Notes: generated from the sequence alone by a model not told the origin. Shown: positions 9,440-20,120, numbered from the stretch's first letter. The stretch is 64,000 nucleotides of DNA from Eutreptiella sp. 'Long Island Sound 2002' (GCA_964036045.1 OZ038380.1:170196245-170260244), one strand, 5' to 3'. Program-made: numbers and translations.

Positions 9440-9759
9440 CCTACAAAGCAGGCAAACCACTTGTTGGATCGTAAAGCAAGTGGCAGAGAAATGCACTGCT
9501 GAGCGGGGGCAAGGGTTACCATGAAGGCCCAGCAAGTGCACCATATGGTACTTCTGGTGTACAAGCTGGCTTTCAGGCGGCAGACGTACACATTGCTTGT
9601 CCACAGATGGTACAAAAACATGTCTTTGGTACGTGAGAGTGGGATGCTTGTCACTCTGCCCTCAGGTGCTGCCACTTCGAAGGTGGGGCAACATGTGATT
9701 TTGTCGACCTGTGTGTGCTTCGTTGACACTGATTTTGTCCGTGTGACAACCACCATCAT
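9440..9759 (-). CDS. Unrecognised open frame upstream of the cyclase gene
   Basis: About 105 codons of ordinary-looking sequence, from MMVVVTRTKSVSTKH through SIPLSRTKDMFLYHLW to NKWFACFVG, run without a stop until the frame enters the trinucleotide repeat. I do not recognise a family. It could be a fragment of a mobile-element protein, because similar AT-richer pieces with remnants of element ORFs lie next to it (9916-10692). The coding call is weak. Confidence 0.2.
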
Positions 9760-9915
9760 TCATTTTGTAATCTTGTGGCCTTAGCCTTAGGGGTGTTTGC
9801 CTGGGGCGCGCCCGGCGTGCTACTTTTCTATTAACTATCCCAACTTTAACCCCAGATTTACCGTCTCATGGATAAGCCCCTCGAGTAGACCACGTTGCAC
9901 TGCACACCTTCCCTA

Positions 9916-10692
9916 CCCCCCCCCACCTTGCGCAAGCACCCTGAAAGTCAGCAAAACGACGGTAACACGGGCTCCCGTGCTTAGACAAGCCCGTGCTTGC
10001 GCGCGACGCGCGGTACCAAAAGAACGTATGCCACCGGAAACCTGCCCATACCTCACCCTAAGCACAATTGTCGCAACAGGGCACTACAACACAATGTACA
10101 GGCAAATTTCAGCGAGTTCTGGAGGTCCTCACTGCCCATCAGGGCCATCAAGAGCTGTGGAATAGAAGCCCTTTCCCACCTTGCGCCTCATCTTGAACAA
10201 TTGCACATGCTTGCCCTTTGGGGCAGCCTTTGGGGATGGGTTGAGGCTTCCTATTCCTTGGGACAAAACTGTCATCAACAATATCTTTGGTGAAGTAAAG
10301 CTTGCCCTCAAACACATGCCCATTCCGCATGTACTTCACATGAAAGAAATCATCCCCACGAGTAGAAGGACCAATGATTGTTGCGGAGAAATGTTCACTG
10401 GTGGTCCGGATGTACGTAACAGCCATGCCAGGTGTAGCAACATGAGCCATGGCTGAAAATCACATCAACAGGGACATCATTGGATTGCAATTGCAAGAAG
10501 AATGTTGGTATGAGCAGGAGGAACTACCACAAGCATGATCAAGCCCCCCTTTCCCTCTACAAGCGAAGCACAAACGCATAATGTGACATTTCTGACCATA
10601 AAAACCGTGGTCAGAAAATTCCATCAAAACGACGGTAACACGGGCTCATGTGCTTAGACAAGGCAGTGCTTGCGCAAGGGGGGGGGGGGGTA
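9916..10692. mobile_element. TIR element of about 0.78 kb with poly-C/poly-G ends
   Basis: The left end is a C tract followed by CACCTTGCGCAAGCAC. The right end is GTGCTTGCGCAAGG followed by a G tract. Just inside both ends lies the same direct segment AAAACGACGGTAACACGGGC, followed by GTGCTTAGACAAG. The interior is less GC-rich than the surroundings and holds the minus-strand frame at 10148-10450, which has a relative in the element at 17579-18131. Confidence 0.65.
10148..10450 (-). CDS. Small element-encoded protein, SH3/Tudor-like in appearance
   Basis: A 100-codon frame lies inside the TIR element. The segment HFSATIIGPSTRGDDFFHVK followed by YMRNGHVFEGKLYFTKD has the alternating hydrophobic pattern of a small beta-barrel of SH3 or Tudor kind, though I cannot name a family. 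LYFTKDIVDDSFVPRNRK is clearly related to MYFTRDHMQDNFIPKNFK encoded at 17797-17979. That supports it being a real, repeated element protein or a remnant of one. No start context or intron could be judged. Confidence 0.4.
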   Translation of the reverse strand: MAHVATPGMAVTYIRTTSEHFSATIIGPSTRGDDFFHVKYMRNGHVFEGKLYFTKDIVDDSFVPRNRKPQPIPKGCPKGQACAIVQDEAQGGKGLLFHSS

Positions 10693-10759
10693 CAAAGCAC
10701 GTTGCATAATAAAGCAATAGTTGTGAATTCAACCACTCCAACTGTCATTTGTGTTGAAC

Positions 10760-10859
10760 TTAACAAACAACATTGCTCCCACAAGTGTGGGTGTCAATAC
10801 ATTCAGTACAATAGTGCTTCTTACACTCATCACAAACTGCGACGGTGGAGCGCTTCTGG
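10760..10859 (-). pseudogene. Cys/His-rich zinc-binding tail of a mobile-element protein
   Basis: The minus strand reads RSTVAVCDECKKHYCTEC, then IDTHTCGSNVVC, then stop. The C-x2-C, C-x2-C and H-x-C spacing is that of a compact zinc finger like those that end piggyBac-type and related transposases. A second copy at about 59175-59290 reads RSTIAVCSLCNEHYCHERI then DPHICGDN. The upstream part is not recognisable, so this is treated as a remnant. Confidence 0.45.
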
Positions 10860-11240
10860 GGTCCCCAAACAAAGGGGGAAGAAATCAGAATTGGCTGCCT
10901 CACCCCTGCCTTCTCGGGGGCCCAAAAGAGGGCGGAAATGCTACGTCACGCTTGCATTCTCGGGAATCCCCAAACAAAGGGGACAAAATCAGAAATGGCT
11001 ACCAAAAGCGCAACGAAGATTGTCCCGGTTTCCTCAATAGCACCGAAAGGTTGGGGCACAAAAGAGGGCGGAAATGATACGTCACCCCTGCATTCTCGGG
11101 GATCCCCAGACAAAGGGGGGCAAAATCAGAATTGGCTGCCTCAGCCCTGCCTTCTCAGGGGCCTGAAAGAGGGCGGAAATGCTATGTTACCCCTGCATTC
11201 TCGGGGCTCCCCAACAAAGGGGACAAAATCAGGTCTCAAA
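10840..11240 (+). repeat. Imperfect tandem repeat (CCCCAAACAAAGGGG / AGAGGGCGGAAATG units)
   Basis: Three to four diverged copies of a segment contain TTCTCGGGG, TCCCCAAACAAAGGGG, CAAAATCAGAA and AAAAGAGGGCGGAAATG, with a TACGTCACCC step. Similar phrases (ccttctcggaggtccc) recur near 12640-12760. No coding function is apparent. Confidence 0.6.
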
Positions 11241-11249
11241 ACCTACGCT

Positions 11250-12800
11250 AGGGGTAAGAATGATGCCCCTAGTATCTCAAAGTATGTGTCTCTAGTACGG
11301 GCAGATGCCCAAATAGTTGCACTGCGCTAAGTGCGCCCCCTTAGTGCCCCCTAAAAGGTCACCGGTGGGACAGGGGTCAAAAAAGATGCCTAGCACGCGC
11401 CCGGCGCGCTAACGCTCCCCCAAGACGGGCCCCATTTGGCCACATTCGTACGTGGCGATGAAAGCCACACTTTTACCCAAGAAATAACAAACCGCGCTTT
11501 CACATGTTTTTGATGATGCCAAACCTCCCAAAGCCCCTTCCTATCGCCTTTCCCGCTCGTGGCGCTGAAATGAGGTTTGGGCCGTCCAACTAGCTGCGCC
11601 CCATTCGGGAACTATTTGTGCGTTGAATGCCATGCCGTTACCTGGAAGAACAAATCCGCTCTTGCCCACATTTTTCGCCATGCTACATCTCCATTCCTGG
11701 CCAAAAGGGAAACCTTTGTTGCGCGTGTGGCATTGAAATGCCGTTTCGAACCTTGACCTTACCCTGAAGACTGTTCTTCTGTGTGTACTTATGCCTTGCC
11801 CGCCCCACCACCCCATATCTGCTTGCCCATAACTTCAAAGGCAGTGGGCTGTATAGAAAGGCACCGTGGGCACTGGACTCCAAACTGCCTGACGAGAGGA
11901 GTTCGAGAGGTATGTATCCCTCAATGTTGGTGTTCCGGAGAGTGATTGATACGGCATACACACTCACACTCCCACTCACACTCACAACTGTGTTGGGGGA
12001 ACAGAGTGGCGGTTGAATAACCGAGAACGCCAACGAACAGACACGCGCGCGCACACACACACACGATGTGCGTAACAAAGAATGCAGCGGATCAAGACAG
12101 CCCGAGTGTTCTTGGTCTCGTCAGGTACGTCAGGTGTCAAAGAACAGTCACAAAACAGTCATGACACGCACTGGGCGCCTTTCGAAAAAAGAGACACCCA
12201 GCAACGCGCGCGCGCGCACACACACAGACAAACACGCGATGCACATAACCCAAAATGCCAACCCTCGTGAGGTTGCCAACTTCGCGCCAAACATGGTCCG
12301 GATCTTGACGAACCATCTGGCCGCCTCCTCCTGTGCAGTATTTGATCACCATGGACTGGATATCCATTTCCCGCATAATAGCCATGCATGGCATGGTATG
12401 ACACGGTCTGACGTTATAGTTAGGCCCGTTCAACGAGATCACCAAATACGCTCACATGGCTTGGCATACTCAAAATCAGTGGAAGGACCCCTGCACGTCA
12501 GCCTCAGCCTTGCAACAGCCTGCACTGGAACTGGGCGCGTGTGGGACCCACATGAGTGCGAAGGGTGCATCCTGCTGTGTCGGCACGGGGAGACAATCAT
12601 AGGTGGCCCACATGTGGGCATGATGGCTACCTAACCCTTGCCTTTTCCGGGGAGCTTAGTACTCAGCATGGGGAGGAGATCCAAGGTAGCTATATGGCCC
12701 CCGCCTTCTCGGAGGTCCCTAGTGCTCAGCACGGCAGCATGTGTGCAAAGATGGCTACATGAACCCTGCTTCTTGAAAGTTGGAAGGGGGTTGCAGAGAC
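11250..12800. other. No recognisable gene; mixed low-copy sequence
   Basis: The stretch contains CA/CG microsatellites near 12040-12062 and 12205-12230 and diverged repeats near 12640-12760. Open frames are short and overlap on both strands. I see nothing I would call coding. Confidence 0.4.
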
Positions 12801-12806
12801 GAGTTC

Positions 12807-14345
12807 CTAATCATAATGCACACTGCACTTGACCAATGACGGTGCATGCTTCAGTGCAGCAAGGGCGTTATCTCCAATCGAATTCCCACGGAGATCAAGC
12901 GTCAGGACGCACAATGAAGGTGCATCCTTCAGTGCAGCAAGGGCCTGTGCGCCATCATCTCCAATCGAATTTCGACGGAGACCAAGCGCCAGGGTGTGCA
13001 ATGAAGGTGCATCCTTCAGTGCAGCAAGGGCCTGTGCGCCATCATCTCCAATCCAATTTCCATGGAGACCAAGCGTCAGGACGCGCAATGAAGGTGCATC
13101 CTTCAGTGCAGCAAGGGCCTGTGGACCATCATGTCCGATCCAATTCCCATCGAGAACAAGCGTCAGGGTGTGCAATGAAGGTGCATCCTTCAGTCCAGCA
13201 AGGGCCTGTGCTCCACCATCTCCAATCGAATTCCGACGGAGATCAAGCGTCAGGGTGTGTAATGAAGGTGCATCCTTCAGTGCAGCAAGGGCCTGTGCTC
13301 CACCATCTCCAATTAAATTCCGAAGGAGCACAAGCGTCAGGGTGTGCAATAAAGGTGCATCCTTCAATGCAGCAAGGGCCTGTGCTCCACCATCTTCAAC
13401 CGCCCTCCCATGGAGACCAAGTGTCAGGGTGTGCAATGAAGGTGCATCCTTCAGTGCAGCAAGGGCCTGTGCTCCAGCATCTCCAATCGAATTACCATGG
13501 AGATCAAGCGTCAGGGTGTGCAATGAAGGTGCATCTTTCACTGCAGCAAGGGCCTGTGCTCCACCATCTCCAATTGAATTCTGACTGAGATCAAGCGTCA
13601 GGGTGTGTAATGATGGTGCATCTTTCACTGCAGCAAGGGCCTGTGCTCCACCATCTCCAATTGAATTCTGACTGCGAACAAGTGTCAGGGTGTGCAATGA
13701 AGGTGCATCTTTCACTGCAGCAAGGGCCTGTGCTCCACCATCTCCAATTGAATTCTGACTGAGAACAAGTGTCAGGGTGTGCAATGAAGGTGCATCCTTC
13801 AGTCCAGCAAGGGCCTGTGCTCCACCATCTCCAAGCGAATTAACGTGGAGAACAAGCGTCAGGGTGTGCAATGAAGGTGCATCTTTCAGTGAAGCAAGGG
13901 CCCGTGCGCCACTGGCTCTGATCGAATTCTGACTGAGATCAAGTGTCAGGGTATGCAATGAGGGTGCATCCTTCAGGGCAAAGAGATCCCAAGCACAACT
14001 ATCCCCTACTGACCTGGATCTGAGAGCAAGGGCCAGAGTCCACAAGCGATCCATGAAGGCCGCACTGTTGGCGAGGCGGAGTTCCAAATGCAGCACCCTT
14101 GCACGACTGCAACACGCTGTTGCTCTCCTCAGTCCCTTTCGGGATTGGCACCTGACCCTCATGTAGCGCCTTCCTAAACATGTCCGTAGCCTTCGACACA
14201 CCTGGCTCAATGCATCGGACTGCAGGAACACAACAATGCGCTCCCACACATCAGAAGGTAGTTGCAACATGTTGCTACAAACCTGCGGGAAAGGGTACAC
14301 ACGCAGTCCACGGTGTAATGCGGCACAATGTGAGCAACAAAGCAA
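12807..14345 (-). CDS. F-box / leucine-rich repeat protein
   Basis: A single open frame of 512 codons. The second Met (14270), beginning MLQLPSDVWERIVVFLQ, is the more natural start because an F-box opens there (LP-DVWE-IVVFL, then VCRRLRTCL). A basic linker follows. Next come about 13-14 repeats of 28-29 residues with the consensus LKDAPSLHTLTLDL, then NSIGDGGAQALAA, which is the ribonuclease-inhibitor/GALA class of LRR. The F-box should bind Skp1 in an SCF ubiquitin ligase, with the LRR solenoid presenting substrate. No intron is needed. Repeats are very similar at the DNA level, pointing to recent unit duplication. The last repeat is shortened and ends HAPSLVKCSVHYD. A 21-bp minisatellite begins directly upstream. 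Confidence 0.85.
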   Translation of the reverse strand: MLCCSHCAALHRGLRVYPFPQVCSNMLQLPSDVWERIVVFLQSDALSQVCRRLRTCLGRRYMRVRCQSRKGLRRATACCSRARVLHLELRLANSAAFMDRLWTLALALRSRSVGDSCAWDLFALKDAPSLHTLTLDLSQNSIRASGARALASLKDAPSLHTLTLVLHVNSLGDGGAQALAGLKDAPSLHTLTLVLSQNSIGDGGAQALAAVKDAPSLHTLTLVRSQNSIGDGGAQALAAVKDAPSLHTLTLDLSQNSIGDGGAQALAAVKDAPSLHTLTLDLHGNSIGDAGAQALAALKDAPSLHTLTLGLHGRAVEDGGAQALAALKDAPLLHTLTLVLLRNLIGDGGAQALAALKDAPSLHTLTLDLRRNSIGDGGAQALAGLKDAPSLHTLTLVLDGNWIGHDGPQALAALKDAPSLRVLTLGLHGNWIGDDGAQALAALKDAPSLHTLALGLRRNSIGDDGAQALAALKDAPSLCVLTLDLRGNSIGDNALAALKHAPSLVKCSVHYD

Positions 14346-15430
14346 TCTAATGGAAACTATTGGTTATGTACCAACCGCAATTGGAAACGCACCAATTGCC
14401 ATCTGCATGCACCAACCCTAATTGGTTATACACCAACCCCTGTTGGTTATGCACCAACCGCCATTGGTTATGTACCAAGCGCCATCGGTTACGCACCACT
14501 GCCCAGAGGTTATGTAACCATATTCGGTTATGTACCAACCGCCATTATTTATGCACCAACCCCCATTGGTTATGTACCAATTGCCATTGGTTATGCACCA
14601 ACCCCCATCGTTATGCACCAACCCCCATCATTATGCATCAACAGCCACCACTATGCACCAACCCTCGTTGGTTATGCGTCAACCCGCACCGGTTATGCCC
14701 CAATCCCCTACCATATGCGCCAACAGCCATCGTTATGCACTAACCCTCCTTGGTTATGCACCAACCGCCACCAACCTCCATCTGTTATGCACCAACAGCC
14801 AGCGTTATGCACCAACCACCATCGATTATGCACCAACTGCCATCGTTATGCACTAAAATCCATCAGTTATGCACCAGCCGCCATCGGTTATGCACCAACT
14901 ACCATCGGTTATGCGCCAACCGGCATTGTTGTGCACCAAACCCCATCCGTTTCGCACCAAGCCCCACTATGCACCAACCACCATCACAGTTATGCACAAA
15001 CTGCAATCGGTTATGCATCAACCGCCATCGTTTAGGCACCAACTGCCATCGGTTATGTACCAACCACCATCGTTCTGCCCCAACCGCCATTGGGTATGCA
15101 CCAACCGCCCTCGTTTAGGCACCGACTGCCATCGGTCATGCACTGGCCGCCATCGTTATACACCAACTCCCATCGGTTCTGTACCAAACCCCATCGGTTC
15201 TGCACCGATAGAATCGGTTCTGCACCAACCATCATTGGTTATGCACCAACTGTTGTCGGTTATGCACCTACCGCCATCGGTTATGCATCAGTTGCCATCG
15301 GTTATGCACCAACCATCACCGGTTCTGCACCAAAACCCATCGATCATGCACCAACACCCATTGGTTGTGCACCAACCGCCATCGTTATGCGCGAACACCC
15401 ACTGGCTTTGCACCAACCCCCACCGCCCCC
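14346..15430 (+). repeat. 21-bp minisatellite (GGTTATGCACCAACCGCCATC)
   Basis: About 50 imperfect copies of a 21-bp unit. Because 21 is divisible by three, the plus strand stays open in several frames (7-residue repeats such as LCTNRHR or VMHQPPS). I regard these frames as artefacts because copies vary freely at all positions and no start or splice context is present. The array abuts the 5' side of the F-box gene and may replace or contain its promoter region. Confidence 0.9.
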
Positions 15431-15439
15431 CCCCCCCCC

Positions 15440-15870
15440 GAGGGGTCACATGCACTTGCCCAAGTCGGCCCCAAGGGTGCACGTTCTCCTGCCCAGGTGC
15501 GCCCAAGGCACGTGCCGAATCGACGTGCACCCTCAAGGTCCACAGCAGTAGGTACAGTCCTACCTCCAGGGTCCCTTTGGGCCGCTGCCCGTGTACACCT
15601 TCAGACCCACTTGAACAGGTGCGTATGAGGGTTCACTTGGCCCTCAAGGCCCTGGGGGCAAACCCACATGGCTCCCTCTGCCCACTTGGGTAAGCACATA
15701 TGTCCCCTCCACGTCCACTTGGACAGGCACGTGTGTACCCACAGGATTCACTTGGCAGTGTACCCTTGGAGTCCACCTGAGCTGGGCCACTTGGGCAGGC
15801 CCAAGCACACTCTCAGGTCCCATTTGGCAGGTACATGTGTACCATTGGGGTCGAAGCAGCTTATATGCAT
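15440..15870 (+). repeat. Degenerate minisatellite (CACTTGGGCAGGTACATGTG type)
   Basis: Loosely periodic phrases of the type CACTTGG/CCAAGTGG, GGCAGG and GTGTACCC...GGGTCCAC recur every 40 bp or so. The same phraseology fills 18690-19190, so the two blocks are relatives. No coding call. Confidence 0.5.
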
Positions 15871-16099
15871 GGGTCCCCACCCTTGATATTCCAGCATTTG
15901 GGACGTCCCGACATCCTAGCACCAAAAGAGGTAGGGTCTGCGTGTTGGCTTCAGGGGGATCTCCACAGACTGGGGTCCCATTCATCCCTGGGGTGTTTCC
16001 TGTGGAGAAACAACTTTTGCAGTGTCTGTCCGGATACATTGTCAAAAACAGTGTGCAGGGAGCAGTACGCGTGTTGCTCAAGTTGTCGGCGATGCGCCC

Positions 16100-17620
16100 A
16101 AACTTCAGCGTGGTGTATGAGTTGTTGTGTGTACTATTGTCGCGTGTCTACTAGCGACTAAAGCCGTAGTAGGTGGGAGGAGTATTGCCGGGTAAGACGA
16201 ACCGCTGTCACACTCTCCGTGTAGTGCAAATGTACAGTGTGTTTTGCTGTGTAACAAGTCCGAGAGGGGGCGATGTGGTGTTGTCGTAGTCGGTGGTTCA
16301 TGTGGGCTATATGCATCTGGTCCTTGAGCTGCGAAGAGACCAGGTTGTAGTAGGCCCGCTTCGCCGCACAAGCACTGCCGTATAGAGACGTTAAGATGAC
16401 GCAGGTGTTTCATGGCGTGTGCACAAGAAACAACGCACTGGTAGGAGTGTGTTGCTGTATGGAGATGTCTCCTAGTGAGTTCCTCCATACAAGACAGCAG
16501 GCTGGCCCAGCATCCGTGTAGCACGTTGGGGGCTTCTTGTGTGAGGGTTGTGTAACAAGGGCTTGGTGCACGATGGTACGAGTGAACCATTGTACGGCGT
16601 CCTCGTAATTTGCTTGCTTGGCCTCCTGCAGGCACGTATCAACGTCAATGATGGGATGGTCGTTCTCCACTCTCTGTTTGCACTTCCTCGAGGCTCTGCA
16701 AGATAAGCAAGATTTGTGGTGTTTCTCGTGTTGTGTAGTGCTGTGCACTGAGCCGTGTGATCCACAGGGGGGAAGGTGGTGGGTCGGGTGTGGGGTCCGC
16801 TAATTTGCGTCTAAGCCCCTAGCCGCCTTGGATCGCCTGGAACCCAAAGAGGCCCGCTACTGTTGGACGGCGTCCACTAGTGACCAGGAGACAGGGAGGC
16901 ATGTGCACAACCACTTTTTGTGGTTCCGTTGTGGTGCGCAGCCACGAGTGGGCGTGTGACGCCCAATCATTCTGCAAGGTCCGCCATTCCAAGGCAAACC
17001 ATCTGTTACAAAAGGCCAAACGCATCTGCTCCGACCCACCGTGTCGTGAAGTGCAGGATCCAAGAACCGCATAGTGTTGGGATGCGCTCCCAGGGCGCCC
17101 CGTGTCCCCACCAGCATACTTGGCCCGTCAACCATGGGATCCAAGCGGTTCATCGATAGTGTTTGAGTGGGATCCAACCAACCCACTGGGCGTGTGCCGT
17201 TTGTTTTTGGCGTCGGAGTTGCATAATCCATGATTTGGTAGGGTTGGGCATGATGTGTCCATGGAGTACCATGGCATGTGGTTTGGGTGGGGGCAAGTCC
17301 ATGGGAGGGTTATCGCCCATGTTAGCCAAGGCGTCGGAGGCGTTGTTGGCTTGGATGTCTAGGTAGTCTTGGTAGGTAGTGGCGTTCCATAGCTCGCGGT
17401 ACCCGGGATGCCAACGCACCATGAGGTGTTTGGAGGTGACATTTTTGTAGATAGGGTCGCAGTAGTTGTTTCTGCCCGGTATAGCTATTGGGGTCTTTGC
17501 ACCCGGAAGGCCGCCCGGAATGCGCCGTTGCTGATGCCGCCACCGGCCCTTCCGTGGCGTTTGGACCCGTCTGAGTTACCCCCCCCCCCCCCGTGTAATA
17601 GCTACGCAAAAGTACCAAAT
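16100..17620 (-). pseudogene. Degenerate retroelement remnant (RNase H-like region)
   Basis: On the minus strand, shifted frames together read like the downstream part of a non-LTR or related retroelement polyprotein. Examples are RWHPGYRELWNATTYQDYL then DIQANNASDALANMGDNPP (the N-x-x-SDALA stretch resembles the C-terminal aspartate helix of RNase H), then HAMVLHGHIMPNPTKSW, and further on SCRASRKCKQRVENDHP and EAKQANYEDAVQWFTR. Several frameshifts and stops break it, so no intact protein exists. The family assignment rests on pattern only. Confidence 0.35.
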
Positions 17621-18131
17621 TAATAAGGTCCCTACTCTACCTGCAGCTTAGACAAGGGTGTGGCTTGTGCACAACACATACAATTACCGACACATTCCGC
17701 CCACATTCCCAAAGGCATGTAAACACAAGAAAGTGTTTGAAACATGAAACTTCAGGTTCACACCTATGTTCCTATAAGCAATGAGGCACGAGAAGCCTAC
17801 AAATGTTCGGCTTGGAAACCCTTCTTGCGATCATACACCATGCGGAACAACTCCACATGCTCACTTGAAGATGCCTTTGAAGATGCCTTTGCCCGAGGTT
17901 TAGGGGCTGGTTTGGGCTCAGGCAACTTGAAGTTCTTGGGAATGAAATTGTCTTGCATGTGGTCTCTTGTAAAGTACACTCACAACCCTATGTAACTGGC
18001 AACTTCGTCACCAAACCCATGTCTTGGGTGGCTGCACTACATTTGGTACCGAATGAAAATTAGGTACCAAATTAATACATACCCCACGCCTCCTGTAGCT
18101 TGGACAAGGGCATGGCTATTACAAGGGGGGC
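17579..18131. mobile_element. TIR element of about 0.55 kb with poly-C/poly-G ends
   Basis: The left end is a C tract followed by GTGTAATAGCTACGC. The right end is GGCATGGCTATTACAAGGGGGG. Both ends also share the direct phrase TACCAAATTAAT and a CAGCTTAGACAAGGG/TAGCTTGGACAAGGG segment. The termini are relatives of those at 3540-3646. It contains the minus-strand frame at 17797-17979. Confidence 0.6.
17797..17979 (-). CDS. Small element-encoded protein related to the 10148-10450 frame
   Basis: A 60-codon frame starts MYFTRDHMQDNFIPKNFK, continues with a Lys/Pro/Ala/Ser-rich linker (PEPKPAPKPRAKASSKASSS) and ends HVELFRMVYDRKKGFQAEHL. The first segment and the end (compare AIVQDEAQGGKGLLF) match the frame in the element at 9916-10692. 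It is probably a 5'-truncated copy. Function is unknown. Confidence 0.4.
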   Translation of the reverse strand: MYFTRDHMQDNFIPKNFKLPEPKPAPKPRAKASSKASSSEHVELFRMVYDRKKGFQAEHL

Positions 18132-18316
18132 GGAGGTACCATCGGTTTGGGTATATGTGCACCCTAAGGGTGCACTTCTGCAGGCAAGAGTGCAAACCCC
18201 GGGGTCACTCGATACAATGGTCCGAGCCAGGATTCACCAGGGCTGGAACATATGTATCCTCGGAGTCTACTTGGAGGACGTATATTACGACATGTATGCT
18301 CATAACTGAGGTAGTA

Positions 18317-18690
18317 GGGCTTTCAACTGGGGGGGGGGGGTCAATAGAGTCCCCCAAAACAAGGGGGCAGGGGCGGTCTGGGAAAAGGGCTAAATTGACA
18401 GGACCATTAATCAGTTATTAGGAACTTTGAAATTTTGTTGAGCATGAAAAATGGTCAAAATTTTTTTCACCAAGCATGTGGCAAATGATGACTTTTCTGA
18501 ACCCCCTTGACGTGCTGATTCCAAAAACCCCATTTTCATTTTTTGCCGATTTTCGGGTCTGGGTCACCTCCGAGGCCTGGGGTTCAGTCTCGGTAGGATT
18601 TTGGGGGTCCCGTCAATTGAGCCCCTTTTGGGGCGTGGGGAGATCTAGCCAGGGGGCTCTATCGACCCCCCCCACCTTCCAATTGAAAGC
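18317..18690. mobile_element. TIR element of about 0.37 kb (GCTTTCAAYTGG ends)
   Basis: The left end reads GGCTTTCAACTGG, a G run, then GTCAATAGAGTCCCCC. The right end is its inverse: GGGGGCTCTATCGACC, a C run, then CCAATTGAAAGC. The right terminus is echoed near 8136-8180 and at about 24075-24105. The interior is AT-richer and has no convincing coding frame. Confidence 0.6.
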
Positions 18691-19190
18691 TTGCCTTCCC
18701 TTGTGCCTGCGCAAGCGGAGTCTGAGTGTACCCGTGCACCTGCCCAAGAGGAACCTGAGAGTACGCACCTGCCTACCCAACTGCACCCTGAAGGCACACA
18801 TGTACTTGTCCATTTGGGTGCCCAGGGTACACATGCAACGGCCCAAAGGGGGCCACTGGACATGCACATGCACCCACCCATCTGGCCCATTGTGATCCAC
18901 CTGAAGCAGTCCGAATGGACCCGAACGATACAACTGTACCTCCCAGAGTCAAGGAGACACGCGTCCTTGCCCGAGCGGGCCCGGTTCATTGCCCCAATGG
19001 ACCTGCGGTGCAGGAGTCAGGGCCGGAATTGGAGCTTCCTTCTGATGAATCAAGGGCACCAGGACCAGTGATGCCCCCACTGCCTGGGTGGGTACATATT
19101 TACCCCCAGAGTCCATTGGGGCAAGTTCATGCGTACCCTTGGGGTCCACTTCGGCAGGTGCGTGTGCCCTCCTGTGCCCCTGCCTAAATG
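18690..19190 (+). repeat. Degenerate minisatellite, second block
   Basis: The block is related to 15440-15870: recurring GTACACATGCACCTGCCCAA-like phrases with loose period. No coding call. Confidence 0.45.
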
Positions 19191-19639
19191 CCATGACCGT
19201 ACTACCTGCATCATGGGGGCATATAGTAGCTGAGTATCTGTTGTTTCATTCCGGCTCTGCCATCTGCTTACGTCCCCACTTTGGTTGTTCCCTGTTACTT
19301 TGTTAAATCATGCCATGGTGTTTATGTTATTTAAAATGCATGGGAGCTGTTGATAGGTGTCTGTGAGAGGGACACATTTGTGGATGCGTTCATTAGAATG
19401 GCTTAGAACCGTTGGAGCATTCCAACCCGTGTTGAAGCCTGCCCCTCCGCTTGTACCTGCTCTTGGCCTCTTGTAATGGATGCAACATCCCATCCGAAAT
19501 GGTGCAAGCACTCATTACAAGACCCACGTGCAACGTCGTTTGTTGTGCCTTGGGTGCTCCTTTCGTTCTGCAGTGAATACAGTCCTTGGAGCCTAGCAGC
19601 ATCTGGCAGGGCACATGTGACTGTCATTGCATTGCTGAG

Positions 19640-19735
19640 CGCTCACCGCATTGCACTGCCCTGCCCTGCACCGCAGTGCACTGCATTGCACGGCACTGCA
19701 CAATGTTGCACTTTACTGCACTATATTGTGTTGCT
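19640..19735 (+). repeat. Short degenerate repeat of TGCACTGCA phrases
   Basis: About ten overlapping variants of the palindrome-like TGCACTGCA / TGCATTGCAC in under 100 bases. Confidence 0.7.
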
Positions 19736-20120
19736 CACCAAAGAAACGGACGAAGAAAATGCCAAACATAATTCGATGGTCACCTGGTCAAGTACAACAA
19801 AAATTGGTGTTGTTTTTAAAAAAAGACGAGAATTCATGGGTATGCCACAGCACTGAGTGGTCAATTTAATTGCAGAGAAATGCCAAGAACTCAGAATTAG
19901 TCGAAACACTTGCACTTCACCGCAGTCGACGCCATACATCGGCGCACCAATGTACAGGCAGGAAATGCAGGCACAAACACGCATAAAGGGTCATAACTTC
20001 AAGAAGAGCAGTGTTCTGGACTTCAGAGCTGCATCCCTTTCTGATGCCAACGCTGCAAAGCACGTCGCCTGCACTCCCAGGGAAAACAAAACGGTGGTTG
20101 TTGGGGAGTGAAAATGGAAT

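Noticed and set aside
9110-9604. Upstream extension of the cyclase frame (poly-Trp, poly-Leu or poly-Val stretches) and opposite-strand poly-Asn, poly-Thr or poly-Gln frames
   Set aside because: They translate the trinucleotide repeats. The signal peptide beginning at 9110 gives a natural start.
12829-13588. Two 250-codon plus-strand frames opposite the LRR gene
   Set aside because: They are shadows of the 87-bp LRR-coding repeats. The minus strand encodes a recognisable F-box and LRRs.
14360-15693. Plus-strand frames with LCTNRHR, VMHQPPS or GYAPTAI repeats
   Set aside because: They follow from a 21-bp minisatellite. Substitutions are spread over all codon positions.
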